Below are positions 9,001 through 17,945 of a DNA stretch of 64,000 nt, piece after piece; position 1 is the first letter of the stretch; the number at the start of each line of letters is the position of its first letter. The stretch lies in NCBI RefSeq assembly GCF_004354045.1, contig NZ_SMRT01000007.1, positions 1-64,000 on the forward strand, in the 5' to 3' direction. The notes under the pieces are model-generated. The model made no database searches, was not told the origin of the DNA, and worked only from the letters and a program-made list of their open reading frames with translations. A program made the translations under genes and the position numbers. This DNA comes from Paenibacillus piri (GTDB lineage: Bacteria > Bacillota > Bacilli > Paenibacillales > NBRC-103111).

Positions 9001-9167
9001 TATATTTCAGTCAACAAGAAAAAGGAGACTTCACCAAGCTGGGCACGGTGAATAAAGGTACGGAATTCCGTTACTTCGCCACCTCCTACGACGGTTATTA
9101 CAAAATTACGGCCGTTAACGAAATCGGCGAATCGAAACCGACCGCATCGATTCATTTCAAAAAATGA
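6006..9167 (+). CDS. Class A penicillin-binding protein (PBP1-type) with C-terminal Fn3-like domains
   Basis: A 1053-residue bifunctional peptidoglycan synthase. It has a cytoplasmic N terminus and one transmembrane helix (about 24-46). The GT51 glycosyltransferase domain contains EDNHFYEHSGID (catalytic Glu112) and TGGSTITQQL. The transpeptidase has STMK (425-428), SYN (485-487) and KTG (619-621). After about 800 there are two fibronectin type III-like modules (about 815-905 and 970-1053) joined by an acidic, Gly/Asn-rich linker. ATG 6006 follows a GGAGG site 13 bases away, a long spacing, but no better start is in frame. It is monocistronic with its own promoter and terminator, and sits between the synthetase and acsA, where B. 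subtilis has no such gene. Confidence 0.95.
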   Translation: METEKQEKKAAAVIWTIAKYTLITCKWLLIAGIIFGFLGGAAAFGYVSALVKEDPIRSKESMTAQVQENAITGFVYFNDQSILGQIRSDEDRRMAKLEEIPQQVLDAVFAIEDNHFYEHSGIDFKGLARAVVQKLMRQDIQTGGSTITQQLARRVFLTLDREDSRKAKEIFLAMRMERLMSKDEILLAYLNKIPYGNGSSGYNLYGIKAAAKGIFDIDDLKDINIAQAAYLAGVPQQPSNYSAFTSKGEVDGAALKRAITRQQLVLRRMLEEGKINQQQYQEALSFDIQGSLAKRVKKAYSTYPYLMIEVEKEAAKALLKAQNPKLTPTSNADAYNEALKNAQQQLSRGGYQIYTTIDKDIYESMHEISENPNNFSPDDPKKGVEQIGAVMINSKTGAILGMIEGRDFFQEQLNHATQAFRQPGSTMKPIAAYIPAIEKGAISPASIIDDVPVILKDGSKGYHIPENWDNQFHGLVTARKALNQSYNIPAIKLFLDVVGIEQAWDFAKKLGISSISKDDYYAQTGVIGGLKYGVSVKEFTNAYSSIANKGVYNEPFMISKITDSNGKAVYNHELQPTTVFSEQTAYIMTDMMRTVVTSGTATDLMKNFKHYGKIPIVGKTGSTQDDADAWYMGYTPDITLGVWAGYDSPINKLSKATGGTNRAKNIWALVMDAAIDKKPDYFPTKTFKRPDGIVEMTVSAYSGKLPSEETTKSGKLTTDIFNKKYIPTEEDNVFTKLSIIPYNGINYIAQPNTPEDFVQQKTVIKREKSINTILGELSAIMSKVPEDRRRSIDRYRPADYDDDAPTETDPRVDDGKAPNAPTTVVATRSGDTSVITFQAGGSPDTVGYRLYRSANNSGFKVVSGKVVEAGAETKFTDQASGSGVFGYYVTAVDVAGRESVPSKASFTDGSSLDTLFLTPDENGAINPDNKQPGGEANGKGDAKKDTNGTGSETGGPPVSGKAKEAPSVPAGLAVKANGAGIVLNWKENAEKDKVKEYVVYFSQQEKGDFTKLGTVNKGTEFRYFATSYDGYYKITAVNEIGESKPTASIHFKK

Positions 9168-9177
9168 CCTCATAAAG

Positions 9178-9237
9178 CAAACACCCTGGACCGTGATGAC
9201 ACTCTCGCAAGAGTGCTTCCCGGCTCCAGGGTGTTTG
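9178..9237. terminator. Bidirectional terminator between the PBP and acsA genes
   Basis: CAAACACCCTGGA (9178-9190) is perfectly complementary to TCCAGGGTGTTTG (9225-9237). A second small hairpin ACTCT/AGAGT lies in the loop. It separates two convergent genes. Confidence 0.8.
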
Positions 9238-9276
9238 TTGGTCATGACGTCAAATGACGGATACTTTCGAATCGGA

Positions 9277-10995
9277 TTAGTCTTCGATCGTGGACAAGTC
9301 GCCTGTCGGCAAATTCAATTCCCACGCTTTGAGAACACGGCGCATAATTTTACCGCTCCGCGTTTTCGGCAGTTTATCCTTGAACTCGATTTCACGAGGC
9401 GCCGCATGTGCGGACAAGCCTTCCTTCACAAACTTGGATATTTCGGCCTTCAGCTCGTCGGAAGGCGTGTATCCTTCGCGCAGCGCTATGAATGCCTTGA
9501 TGATCTCGCCACGCATTGGGTCGGGTTTTCCGATAACACCGGCCTCTGCAACAGCGGGATGCTCAACGAGCTTGCTTTCCACCTCGAACGGACCGACGCG
9601 CTCACCTGCGGTATTGATCACATCGTCGATTCTTCCCTGGAACCAGAAGTAACCATCCTCATCGCTATAAGCAGAATCTCCGGAAATATACCAGCCGGAT
9701 ATACGGAAATATTCCTCGTATTTGGCCGGATTGTTCCATATTTTGCGCATCATGGAAGGCCACGGCGTCTTGATCGCCAAATTGCCCATCCGGTACGGCG
9801 GCAATATATTGCCTGCATCGTCGACAATCGCCGCTTCAACGCCCGGAAGCGGTTTCCCCATCGAGCCAGGACGAATCGTCATGCACGGATAGTTGCAGAT
9901 CAGCTGACCGCCGGTTTCCGTCATCCACCACGTATCGTGAATACGCTGGTTGTATACTTTCATGCCCCAGCGGACAACTTCCGGATTTAACGGCTCGCCT
10001 ACGCTGAGAACGTGACGAAGCGATGACAAGTCGTATTGCTTAACGACATCGTCGCCCGCTCCCATCAGCATGCGGAACGCGGTTGGCGCGCTGTACCATA
10101 CGGTGACGCCGTATTTGACCAAGGTGCCGTACCAATCCTGCGGACTAAATCGGCCGCCGCGGATCACATTGGTCGCGCCGTTCAGCCAGGGGGCAAAAAT
10201 ACCGTAGGAGGTGCCTGTTACCCAGCCGGGATCGGCCGTACACCAGTACACGTCGTTTTCCTGCAAATCGAGTACGACGCGGCCGGTATAATAATGCTGC
10301 AGCATCGCATTATGCGCATGAAACACGCCCTTCGGCTTTCCTGTCGAGCCTGATGTATAATGGATCAGCAAGCCGTCCTCGCGGTCGACCCATTCGATGT
10401 CAAGTTCGTCCGACGCCTGCTCCATTTCCTTGTAAAAATCGACTTGGCCCGCGGCGATATCCTGGCCGACTACGATAACATGCTTCAGCTCGGGCAGCTC
10501 GTTCACCGGTACGCGGGACACGAGCGCAGGCGTTGTAATGACCGCGACAGCTCCGCTGTCCTGCAGGCGGTCTTTGACTGCCGTTTCCATAAACGCTTCG
10601 AACAGCGGGCCTACTATAGCGCCTACTTTGATCGAACCGAGTAATGAAAAATACAGCTCGGGCGTTCTCGGCATAAAAATAAATATACGGTCGCCTTTGG
10701 CAATGCCAAGCTTGCGCAGCACATTGCCGAACCGGTTGGAATTCAGCTTCATCTCGTGGAAGGTGTACTTCTCATCGCGTTTGTCGTCGCTGTAATAAAG
10801 CGCAATTTTATCCCGTCTCGCGGCATCGGCATGGCGGTCGATCGCCTCATAAGCCATGTTCACCTTGCCGGTCGTCGACCAGGAGAACTGCTTTTCAACC
10901 GATTCCCAGCTGAAGCTTGCACGTTCCTGCTCATAATTTTTCATATTGGATGATGTGGAAACGGGTTCAATGCTTTCAACATTCGTATGATCCAT
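9277..10995 (-). CDS. acsA: Acetyl-CoA synthetase
   Basis: A 572-residue AMP-forming synthetase that turns acetate, CoA and ATP into acetyl-CoA. The adenylation core YTSGSTGKPKG is at 213-223 and TWWMTETGG lies in the middle. The C-terminal PKTRSGKIMRR carries the lysine (about 549) whose acetylation switches the enzyme off in this family. Length matches B. subtilis AcsA (572). The start ATG 10993-10995 follows an AGGAGG-like site. The enzyme is divergent from acuA, whose product acetylates it; AcuC, encoded next, reverses this (known in B. subtilis). A cre-like site lies 40 bases before the start. Confidence 0.97.
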   Translation of the reverse strand: MDHTNVESIEPVSTSSNMKNYEQERASFSWESVEKQFSWSTTGKVNMAYEAIDRHADAARRDKIALYYSDDKRDEKYTFHEMKLNSNRFGNVLRKLGIAKGDRIFIFMPRTPELYFSLLGSIKVGAIVGPLFEAFMETAVKDRLQDSGAVAVITTPALVSRVPVNELPELKHVIVVGQDIAAGQVDFYKEMEQASDELDIEWVDREDGLLIHYTSGSTGKPKGVFHAHNAMLQHYYTGRVVLDLQENDVYWCTADPGWVTGTSYGIFAPWLNGATNVIRGGRFSPQDWYGTLVKYGVTVWYSAPTAFRMLMGAGDDVVKQYDLSSLRHVLSVGEPLNPEVVRWGMKVYNQRIHDTWWMTETGGQLICNYPCMTIRPGSMGKPLPGVEAAIVDDAGNILPPYRMGNLAIKTPWPSMMRKIWNNPAKYEEYFRISGWYISGDSAYSDEDGYFWFQGRIDDVINTAGERVGPFEVESKLVEHPAVAEAGVIGKPDPMRGEIIKAFIALREGYTPSDELKAEISKFVKEGLSAHAAPREIEFKDKLPKTRSGKIMRRVLKAWELNLPTGDLSTIED

Positions 10996-11034
10996 ACAAC
11001 TTATGCCTCCTGATTCATCATTTTCCGCATATCA

Positions 11035-11048
11035 ATGAAACGCTTACA
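11035..11048 (-). promoter_or_regulatory. cre-like CcpA site in the acsA leader
   Basis: The minus-strand 14-mer TGTAAGCGTTTCAT matches the cre consensus at its first 11 positions. A TATAAT box lies upstream at 11086-11091, so the site would fall about 30-45 bases after the start point, a roadblock position. B. subtilis acsA and acuABC are CcpA-repressed, and ccpA is in this window. Confidence 0.55.
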
Positions 11049-11235
11049 ACATGCCCCAGGAAATGATGTAGTTTTTACACCGCATATTATACCATATCCT
11101 CGATTTTCCGACTATTTGTTTTCTTAACGCTTTAATTGTTGTCTGATTTTTGTTATAGTACGTACCAAGAATACCATGGTTTGAAATCGCAGGACCGACG
11201 CCGACCGGATGTTTTAAAAAGGGAGCTGCAGCGCT

Positions 11236-11871
11236 ATGGAACATATCAAACGTTATCATTCCCGACTTATCCCTTATCGCGACGCAAAATCGATTGTCAT
11301 CGAAGGCCCCGTTCCTCCGGAACAATTAAGGCAATACCGGATGCATCCCGATCTGGACGCGTTTCGCAGGCCCAAGGAGCAATTCGAAGCGCTGGTGGAA
11401 ATTGCGGAGCTGCCCGAGGGCCGGATAATAGCGGCAAGGCTTGAAGCCGAAATTGTCGGCTACGTGACGTTTCATTACGCGGATGAAATGGAGCACTGGT
11501 CTTACGGCAACATGGAGGATTTGATCGAGCTCGGCGCTATTGAGGTAGCGGATGATTTCCGCGGATACGGAATCGGCAAACAGCTGATCCGGCTTGCTTT
11601 TGAAGGCGGGCAAATGGAAAACGTGATCACCTTCACCACCGAATACTATTGGCATTGGGATTTGGATAAAAGCGGCCTAAATTTATGGGAATATCGGAAA
11701 ATGATGGAGAAACTGATGAAATCCGTCGATATGGTCTGGTTTGCGACCGACGACCCGGAAATTTGCTCGCACCCGGCCAACTGCCTGATGGTCCGGATCG
11801 GCAAAGATGTGCCCCTCAGCTCGGTGGAACAGTTCGACCGGGTGCGCTTCAGGCAAAGATTCATGTACTGA
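11236..11871 (+). CDS. acuA: Acetyl-CoA synthetase acetyltransferase AcuA (GNAT)
   Basis: A 211-residue GNAT-fold protein. The acetyl-CoA-binding motif appears as VADDFRGYGIGKQLIRLAFE (about 98-117). The whole sequence, including the start MEHIKRYHSR and EYYWHWDLDKSGLNLWEYRK, is typical of AcuA (about 210 residues). It acetylates and inactivates AcsA. ATG 11236 follows AAAGGGAG by ten bases. It diverges from acsA and is followed by acuC after 150 bases; the acuB gene that separates them in B. subtilis is absent. Confidence 0.93.
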   Translation: MEHIKRYHSRLIPYRDAKSIVIEGPVPPEQLRQYRMHPDLDAFRRPKEQFEALVEIAELPEGRIIAARLEAEIVGYVTFHYADEMEHWSYGNMEDLIELGAIEVADDFRGYGIGKQLIRLAFEGGQMENVITFTTEYYWHWDLDKSGLNLWEYRKMMEKLMKSVDMVWFATDDPEICSHPANCLMVRIGKDVPLSSVEQFDRVRFRQRFMY

Positions 11872-12021
11872 CGGGCATGTCCCGACGGCATGTCCGCTGA
11901 TAGGCATTTACGGATTACTGCAATACTTCGGATCAAGCTTTAACAACCGGCGACCCCCACGGGCTCATAAAGCAGGAGCCGCCGTACAATTCGTTTAGAT
12001 CGTCCTTCGGGAGTTGAAATT

Positions 12022-13209
12022 ATGACGAACCAAAAACATGCCATGTTTATTTATGACGAATCCGAGACCGGATATCATTTCAACGATGAACACCCGTTCA
12101 ATCAAAAAAGGCTGCAGCTGACGGTAGATTTGCTGCGCAAGCTGGATGCGCTGCCCGCCGACTGCATCGTTCCGCCCGGCCCTGCAGCCATGGAACAGCT
12201 GCTGGCCGTACACAGCGGCGAATATATAGAAGCCGTCATGGCGCTCAGCGAGTCGTCGCCGGACCCTTCATGGGTAAGCCGGGCCGGACGTTATGGTTTG
12301 GATACGGAGGATACGCCTTATTTTTACCGGATGCACGACATCACCTCGATGGTTGTCGGCGGCTCTGTACGCGCTATTGACGCCGTGATGAACGGCGAAG
12401 CGGAGCATGCGCTTCACCTGGGAGGAGGTTTGCACCACGCCCTCCAGAGCAAAGGCTCCGGCTTCTCCGTCTATAATGACGTATCCGCGGCAATTCAGCA
12501 CGCCAAAAGCCGTTACGGATTGCGCGTGCTTTATATCGATACGGATGTCCATCATGGCGACGGCGTGCAGTGGAGCTTTTACTCGGATCCCGATGTATGC
12601 ACGGTATCGATTCACGAGACCGGGAAATATTTATTTCCCGGCACAGGAGCCGTAAACGAGCGCGGCGAGGGCACGGCATTCGGTACCTCGATCAACATTC
12701 CGATCGAGCCGTACACGGAGGACGCCTCGTGGCTGGAATGCCTCGAGGCGGTACTGCCCCGGGTCGCGGCCCATTTCAAGCCGGACCTGATCGTCTCCCA
12801 GCATGGCTGCGACGCCCATGCTTTCGACCCGTTGGCCCATGTGCACTGCAGCATGGGCATTTACCGCGCCATGCCGCAGCTGATCCACCGGCTCGCCCAC
12901 CAATACTGCGGCGGGCGTTGGGTGGCGCTTGGCGGCGGCGGCTACGACATTTGGCGCGTCGTACCGCGCGCCTGGAGCCTGCTGTGGCTCGAAATGAGCG
13001 GCCATCCGCTGGCCGCCAGTATGGATGAGCCGCAGCAGGCGCCGGGGCTGCCGCCGGCATGGCTGGCGCAGTGGCAGCCCCTAAGCCCGTTCGAGCTGCC
13101 GTCCGCGTGGCTTGACGGCCCGGACGCGCTCGAGCCGATACCCCGGCGCGATGAAATCACGCTCAAAAACCGGCAGACGAAGGAGCTCGCGCTCCTCTAC
13201 GTGCCGTAA
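12022..13209 (+). CDS. acuC: Acetoin utilisation protein AcuC, histone-deacetylase family
   Basis: A 395-residue zinc-dependent deacetylase that reactivates acetylated AcsA in B. subtilis. Deacetylase hallmarks are seen: ALHLGGGLHHAL, LYIDTDVHHGDGVQWSFY (metal-binding Asp and His), the SQHGCDAH block and ALGGGGYDIWRVVPRAW. Length agrees with AcuC (about 387). ATG 12022 follows GGGAG by ten bases. It follows acuA on the same strand. The last 80 codons are unusually rich in Pro, Ala and Leu and have higher GC than their neighbours. Confidence 0.95.
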   Translation: MTNQKHAMFIYDESETGYHFNDEHPFNQKRLQLTVDLLRKLDALPADCIVPPGPAAMEQLLAVHSGEYIEAVMALSESSPDPSWVSRAGRYGLDTEDTPYFYRMHDITSMVVGGSVRAIDAVMNGEAEHALHLGGGLHHALQSKGSGFSVYNDVSAAIQHAKSRYGLRVLYIDTDVHHGDGVQWSFYSDPDVCTVSIHETGKYLFPGTGAVNERGEGTAFGTSINIPIEPYTEDASWLECLEAVLPRVAAHFKPDLIVSQHGCDAHAFDPLAHVHCSMGIYRAMPQLIHRLAHQYCGGRWVALGGGGYDIWRVVPRAWSLLWLEMSGHPLAASMDEPQQAPGLPPAWLAQWQPLSPFELPSAWLDGPDALEPIPRRDEITLKNRQTKELALLYVP

Positions 13210-13258
13210 ACAGCCTTTGCGTTCATTATGGTGCGGATGCGCCCGGATATTTGAAAAA

Positions 13259-13291
13259 GCCCGCCGACACTTCCTTCAAGTGTCGGCAGGC
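13259..13291 (-). terminator. glyS terminator
   Basis: GCC.GCCGACACTT pairs with AAGTGTCGGC.AGGC around a TCCTTC loop; the minus strand then runs into TTTTT. It may also stop acuC transcription weakly. Confidence 0.8.
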
Positions 13292-13307
13292 TCTAATATG
13301 ATGCAGC

Positions 13308-14690
13308 TTAAAATTGAATTTTCGCTTCGATAAACGACTTCAGCTCGCTGATCGGCATCCGGGTCTGTTCCATCGTGTCGCGGTCGCGAACCGTTACTTG
13401 GCCGTCCTGTTCCGACTCAAAATCGTAAGTAATACAGAACGGCGTGCCGATCTCGTCGTGACGGCGGTATCGTTTGCCGATCGAACCGGCATCGTCATAA
13501 TCGACCATGAAATGCGCGGACAAGTCGGCAAAAATCTGTTGCGCGCCGTCAGCGAGCTTCTTCGATAGCGGGAATACCGCAGCCTTGACCGGCGCCAATG
13601 CAGGGTGAAAACGAAGCACGGTGCGGCTGTCGTCGCCTTCCAGCTGCTGCTCCTCGAAAGCGTCGATAAGGAATGCGAGCGTAACGCGGTCGGCGCCCAA
13701 CGATGGCTCGATGCAGTAAGGAATGTAGCGCTCGTTCGATTCCTGATCAATATAATTGAAATCTTCGCCGGAATGCGTCATATGCTGCTTCAGGTCATAG
13801 TCGGTCCGGTCTGCAATGCCCCACAGCTCGCCCCAGCCGAACGGGAACTTGTACTCGACATCCGTTGTCGCGTTGCTGTAGTGGGAGAGCTCGTCCTCGG
13901 AATGGTCGCGCAGGCGAATATTCGCTTCCTTCAAATTCAGGCTGAGCAGCCATTCAAAGCAAAAGCTTCTCCAATATTCGAACCATTGCATATCTTCGCC
14001 AGGCTTGCAAAAAAATTCCAGCTCCATCTGCTCGAACTCGCGGGTACGGAACGTAAAGTTGCCCGGCGTAATCTCGTTGCGGAAGCTTTTGCCGATTTGG
14101 CCGATACCGAAAGGCAGCTTTTTTCTCATTGTCCGCTGTACGTTTTTGAAGTTGACGAAAATGCCTTGCGCTGTTTCCGGACGCATATAGACGACGTTGG
14201 CGCTGGACTCGGTTACGCCCTGAAACGTTTTGAACATCAGATTGAATTGCCGGATATCCGTATAATCAAAAGCGCCGCAATCCGGACAGACAATATGATG
14301 CTCACGGATCAGGTCCATCATCTGATCGAACGAGAGGCCGTCCACAACCATTTCGATTCCTTTGTCGTTCAAGGCGTTTTCGATAATTTTATCCGCGCGG
14401 TGGCGGGCTTTGCATTGCTTGCAATCGATCATCGGATCGTTAAAATTGCCGACATGGCCGGAAGCGACCCAGGCTTGAGGATTCATCAATATCGCCGCGT
14501 CCAGTCCGACATTATAAGGCGATTGCTGGATAAACTTTTTCCACCAGGCACGCTTAATATTATTTTTCAATTCGACGCCGAGCGGGCCGTAATCCCACGT
14601 ATTCGCCAATCCCCCGTAAATTTCGGAACCCGGGAAAATAAAGCCGCGGTGCTTCGCCAGCGCTACTACTTGATCCATTGTAACTGTCAT
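13308..14690 (-). CDS. glyS: Glycyl-tRNA synthetase (single-chain, alpha2 type)
   Basis: A 460-residue class II synthetase that charges tRNA-Gly. Class II motif 2 appears as [21 protein letters not shown] and motif 3 as [18 protein letters not shown]-terminal anticodon-binding domain occupies about 360-460. Two CxxC pairs (CKQCKAR and CPDCGAF) near residues 90-140 suggest a zinc insertion, which some bacterial members have. The synthetase starts 24 bases after mtnN stops on the same strand, with a GGAGAG site. No T-box was found before mtnN or glyS, unlike B. subtilis, where the glycyl enzyme is the two-subunit GlyQS. Confidence 0.95.
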   Translation of the reverse strand: MTVTMDQVVALAKHRGFIFPGSEIYGGLANTWDYGPLGVELKNNIKRAWWKKFIQQSPYNVGLDAAILMNPQAWVASGHVGNFNDPMIDCKQCKARHRADKIIENALNDKGIEMVVDGLSFDQMMDLIREHHIVCPDCGAFDYTDIRQFNLMFKTFQGVTESSANVVYMRPETAQGIFVNFKNVQRTMRKKLPFGIGQIGKSFRNEITPGNFTFRTREFEQMELEFFCKPGEDMQWFEYWRSFCFEWLLSLNLKEANIRLRDHSEDELSHYSNATTDVEYKFPFGWGELWGIADRTDYDLKQHMTHSGEDFNYIDQESNERYIPYCIEPSLGADRVTLAFLIDAFEEQQLEGDDSRTVLRFHPALAPVKAAVFPLSKKLADGAQQIFADLSAHFMVDYDDAGSIGKRYRRHDEIGTPFCITYDFESEQDGQVTVRDRDTMEQTRMPISELKSFIEAKIQF

Positions 14691-14714
14691 AAAATCGTTC
14701 TCTCCTTCACTATT

Positions 14715-15416
14715 CTACAGTTGCTTCAGCATATGATCGACAATGCGATATGAATTGCGGGATGCTTGCAGCGTAAATTCGGCGAAATTCACATGCGCCG
14801 AGCCATCCGCTTTGTCGGACATCGACCGGATAATGACATGGGGGATTCGGTTCATCGAGCACACTTGGGCAACGGCCGCCCCTTCCATCTCGGTACAGGC
14901 GCCCTGCAGCTCTTCGTACAGCTTGGCAACTGTATCCCGGCTCGCTATAAATTGATCCCCGGACAAAACCCGCCCTACCTTCACGCGCCCCTCGGACAAT
15001 GCTGTACCCGCCTCTTCGGCCAGCTTCCGAAGCTTGTCGTCCGCGGGAAACAATGACGTTTCCTCATAAGGGATCGTTCCTCTCGGAAATCCGAGCGCTG
15101 TTACGTCCATATCATGCTGCATGCTCTCCGATGAAATGACGATATCGCCCACGTTCAATTCGGGATCAACCGCCCCGGCCACCCCTGTAAAAACAACCGC
15201 TTCCACTCCAAACGTATCGATCAGCAGTTGGGTCGTTACCGCGGCGTTGACTTTTCCGACGCCGGATTTGCAGAGCACGACCGAACGTCCGTGCAGCCGC
15301 CCTTCCCGAAACGCGATTTGCGCCTTCTCCGTCACTTGAACCTGCTCCATATGCTCAAGAAACAATTCAATCTCTTCCTGCATCGCGCCAATCACGCCGA
15401 TTTTTTCGTAAGACAA
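14715..15416 (-). CDS. mtnN: 5'-methylthioadenosine / S-adenosylhomocysteine nucleosidase
   Basis: A 233-residue nucleosidase that splits MTA and SAH into adenine and the thioribose. The family start KIGVIGAMQEEIELF, the SGVGKVNAA motif, LSGDQFIA, EMEGAAVAQV and RSMSDKADG (catalytic Asp) are all present. The frame is open to 15440, but the only good Shine-Dalgarno (GGGAGG) lies inside that extension, seven bases before TTG 15414-15416, so I use this TTG. It precedes glyS by 24 bases and follows ccpA on the same strand behind a terminator. Confidence 0.95.
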   Translation of the reverse strand: MSYEKIGVIGAMQEEIELFLEHMEQVQVTEKAQIAFREGRLHGRSVVLCKSGVGKVNAAVTTQLLIDTFGVEAVVFTGVAGAVDPELNVGDIVISSESMQHDMDVTALGFPRGTIPYEETSLFPADDKLRKLAEEAGTALSEGRVKVGRVLSGDQFIASRDTVAKLYEELQGACTEMEGAAVAQVCSMNRIPHVIIRSMSDKADGSAHVNFAEFTLQASRNSYRIVDHMLKQL

Positions 15417-15487
15417 GCGAATATCCTCCCACCGAACCATAAATTAGTTAAGGCATAAGCCCAATTTTCCACCTAACAAAAGAAAGA

Positions 15488-15506
15488 GGCTCATGAACGA
15501 TGAGCC
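15488..15506 (-). terminator. ccpA terminator overlapping its stop codon
   Basis: GGCTCAT (15488-15494) pairs with ATGAGCC (15500-15506), and the minus strand continues TCTTTCTTTTG. The stop codon (15491-15493) lies inside the hairpin. Confidence 0.7.
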
Positions 15507-16507
15507 ACCGAATTTCTATGAATGACCTCATGCGGCAAAATGACCTGCATCAGCTCCGAAGCATCCTTCATCTCTTTGTTCATCAGCTTGGTCAAAAGTC
15601 TCATAGATACAGCGCCGATATCATACATCGGCATTGCTACCGTCGTAAGCTGAGGACGCACCATCGAAGCCATACGGATGTTATCCACACTAATAACCGA
15701 AACATCCTCAGGCACCTTCAAGCCGTTATCCTGCAGCGTGTGGATGGCGCCGATCGCCATCTCGTCCGTTGCGGCAAAAATAGCCGTCGGCCGGTCTTTC
15801 AGCTCCAGAAAATGCTTCGTTACTTCCAGTCCCGATTCGTACCGGTAATTGCCGATCCGCACGTAGTCTTCGCGCAGCGTCATGCCGGCCGCTTCCAGCG
15901 CTTTCTTGTAGCCCTGATAGCGGGCGTATCCGTTCGCCGGATCCTGCAATGTTCCGGAGATCATCGCGATGTCGCGATGTCCGTTTTGGATCAAAACATT
16001 GACGGCGTCGAAGGCGGCCTTCTCATGGTCGATATCGACCGAGGCAACCGCATTTTGCTCGTCAGTCGTTGCGCAGAGCACGATAGGCACCGACGAAGTG
16101 TTGAATGCCTGCAAATGCTCCTCGGTTACAGTACCGCCCATAAAGAGCAGACCGTCCACTTGCTTCTCCAGCAGCGTGTTGATTACGCGGATTTCTTTTT
16201 CCTTCTTCTTGTCGGCATTGCATAAAATGATATTGTAATGGTACATGTTCGCGATATCTTCGATCCCTCTCGCAACCTCCGAAAAAATCGAGTTGGAAAT
16301 GTCGGGGATTACCACGCCTACCGTGGTTGTCTTCTTGCTCGCCAAACCTCTGGCGACGGCATTCGGACGGTAACCGAGTCGTTCGATCGCTTCAAATACT
16401 TTCTTGCGGGTTTGCGGCTTTACGTTCGGATTGTTGTTGACAACCCGCGAAACGGTTGCCATGGAAACGCCTGCTTCTCTGGCTACATCATAAATGGTTA
16501 CTGTCAC
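15491..16507 (-). CDS. ccpA: Catabolite control protein A
   Basis: A 338-residue LacI-family global regulator of carbon catabolite control. The helix-turn-helix [19 protein letters not shown] is at about 5-23, followed by the hinge [17 protein letters not shown], identical to B. subtilis CcpA. The effector domain has the characteristic LLTKLMNKE near the C terminus. With HPr-Ser-P it binds cre sites; candidates lie near acsA, the binding-protein gene at 49.08 kb and the MBL gene. GTG 16505-16507 has GGAGAGA about six bases upstream; the ATG six bases earlier sits on that site. It belongs to the acu/acs neighbourhood as in B. subtilis. Confidence 0.97.
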   Translation of the reverse strand: MTVTIYDVAREAGVSMATVSRVVNNNPNVKPQTRKKVFEAIERLGYRPNAVARGLASKKTTTVGVVIPDISNSIFSEVARGIEDIANMYHYNIILCNADKKKEKEIRVINTLLEKQVDGLLFMGGTVTEEHLQAFNTSSVPIVLCATTDEQNAVASVDIDHEKAAFDAVNVLIQNGHRDIAMISGTLQDPANGYARYQGYKKALEAAGMTLREDYVRIGNYRYESGLEVTKHFLELKDRPTAIFAATDEMAIGAIHTLQDNGLKVPEDVSVISVDNIRMASMVRPQLTTVAMPMYDIGAVSMRLLTKLMNKEMKDASELMQVILPHEVIHRNSVAHRS

Positions 16508-16640
16508 GGACATTCTCTCCAATATATAAAGTGTGATTACTATTCGATCTTGTACTATTAACCTTAATCATACGACAAAATATGGCTTTGTGCAATGAAT
16601 TCGGCGTCTTGTTACATTAATAGTATCAAAAAACAGCAAA

Positions 16641-16668
16641 AAAAGCCAACTGACGGGCAGATGGCTTT
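16641..16668 (-). terminator. Terminator of the zinc-ribbon gene
   Basis: AAAGCCA (16642-16648) pairs with TGGCTTT (16662-16668), followed on the minus strand by a long U run. Confidence 0.8.
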
Positions 16669-16688
16669 GTAAAAATACCGGATAAGTA

Positions 16689-17108
16689 TTAGTTGAGATC
16701 GTTTACCGAAAGCGACTGCTTGGAAATTTGCGTCAACCGTTTCCGAATATCGACGGTCCAAGGCTCATCCCCGAGGGACTGGGCCAGCAGCAGCAGATCG
16801 AGCAGCTCATTGATCCGATCCTCCACAATTTTTTCAACCGGGTCGGACGCGTGCTCTTTCTCCGTCACTTTCAGCAGCAGGTGAGCGATTTCGCTTATGT
16901 CGTTAAAATAAAGCTGTTTTTTCTCCGGCAAGTTTCCAAGCTTTCCTATGATTCCGGTGAGATCCGGCTTCACCTCGGCAAACACTTCGCTTCGCTGACA
17001 CTCCTCACACGAAAACACGGGAACATTTTCTATCTCTACTTTGTTTTGATAAATGACAGTCCGCAGCCGTATGCTCATCGAACTGCCGCATTTGCACTGC
17101 TTTTGCAA
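16689..17108 (-). CDS. Hypothetical protein with N-terminal CxC...CxxC zinc ribbon
   Basis: A 139-residue protein I do not recognise by name. CKCGSS (near residue 5) and CEECQRS (near residue 33) give a CxC/CxxC zinc ribbon like the N-terminal part of YgiT/MqsA-type proteins. The rest is helical and acidic (HLLLKVTEKEHASDPVEK) without a DNA-binding helix-turn-helix. An AAGGAG site lies nine bases before TTG 17106-17108; the upstream ATG 17124-17126 lacks one. It stands alone between ccpA and the DJ-1 gene, so context gives no function. It is probably conserved in the family. Confidence 0.65.
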   Translation of the reverse strand: MQKQCKCGSSMSIRLRTVIYQNKVEIENVPVFSCEECQRSEVFAEVKPDLTGIIGKLGNLPEKKQLYFNDISEIAHLLLKVTEKEHASDPVEKIVEDRINELLDLLLLAQSLGDEPWTVDIRKRLTQISKQSLSVNDLN

Positions 17109-17367
17109 CCGATACCACTCCTTCATCACTACAACAGGTCCCTACAGCGGTTTAAATACTGTAATTTTGTAATTCTACTTTGGAGTACAAACTCCTGCTG
17201 TGATGAGGCATGTAATATTTAACACCCGACTATCGTTCAAATCGTTTGCGAAAGGCAGTACGGCTGCGAAAAGCATCGCCCGGCCGCATATCGCATCATT
17301 GCGCAAATCGGCGACATCCGGACCGAAGCCCGTTCAATGAAGATGCATTCGTGCGGTAGCTTTAGTT

Positions 17368-17901
17368 TTAACGAGCCTCGTGCTCGGCCAACACGCGAAT
17401 AAATTGCTTCATAAAGGCCGGCAAATCCGGAGGTCTGCGCCCGGACACGATATGGCGGTCTACCACGACTTCCTGATCGACCCATATCGCCCCTGCGTTT
17501 TCCAAATCGTCCTTGATCCCCGGCGTCGAGGTCATCGTGTAGCCTGCACAAATTTTGGCGGAGGCGAGCACCCAGCCGGCATGACATATATGTGCAATGG
17601 GCTTCTCAGCCTCATGAAATTGCTTGGTCAGCTTTAATACATCGGCATAGCGGCGCAGCTTGTCCGGCGCCCAGCCGCCCGGGACATACAACCCGGCGTA
17701 ATCGGATGACGACACATCGGCGAAATCATACTCCGAAGTAATCGGAACGCCATATTTTCCATGATATACTTTATTCGCTTTATCTCCTGCCACATGAACC
17801 TCCGCCCCGGCCTCACGCAGTCGGAGCACGGGATACCACATTTCCAGATCTTCGAAGTCCTCATCGACAAAAGCCAACACCTTACAGCCCTTCAACTCCA
17901 C
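17368..17901 (-). CDS. DJ-1/PfpI family protein (type 1 glutamine amidotransferase-like)
   Basis: A 177-residue cytosolic protein with the PfpI nucleophile elbow AHICHAGWVLASA (Cys about 106) and the upstream acidic residue in EDFEDLEMW. Relatives are general stress proteins (B. subtilis YraA/YfkM) with deglycase, chaperone or protease activities still debated. The start is GTG 17899-17901 with GGAGGG six bases away. A weak cre-like sequence at about 17931-17944 lies just upstream. It follows ptsI on the same strand by 44 bases and could be read with it. Confidence 0.88.
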   Translation of the reverse strand: MELKGCKVLAFVDEDFEDLEMWYPVLRLREAGAEVHVAGDKANKVYHGKYGVPITSEYDFADVSSSDYAGLYVPGGWAPDKLRRYADVLKLTKQFHEAEKPIAHICHAGWVLASAKICAGYTMTSTPGIKDDLENAGAIWVDQEVVVDRHIVSGRRPPDLPAFMKQFIRVLAEHEAR

Positions 17902-17945
17902 AGTAAGCCCTCCATCCGTTTTTTTTATTTATTGAACGCTTTCGG

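Noticed and set aside
15417..15490. Searched for a glycine T-box before mtnN-glyS
   Set aside because: The gap is only about 70 bases and contains no T-box sequence; glyS itself follows mtnN by 24 bases.
17931..17944. Possible cre site CGAAAGCGTTCAAT upstream of the DJ-1 gene
   Set aside because: It misses the first T and the final C of the consensus, and no promoter was found around it.
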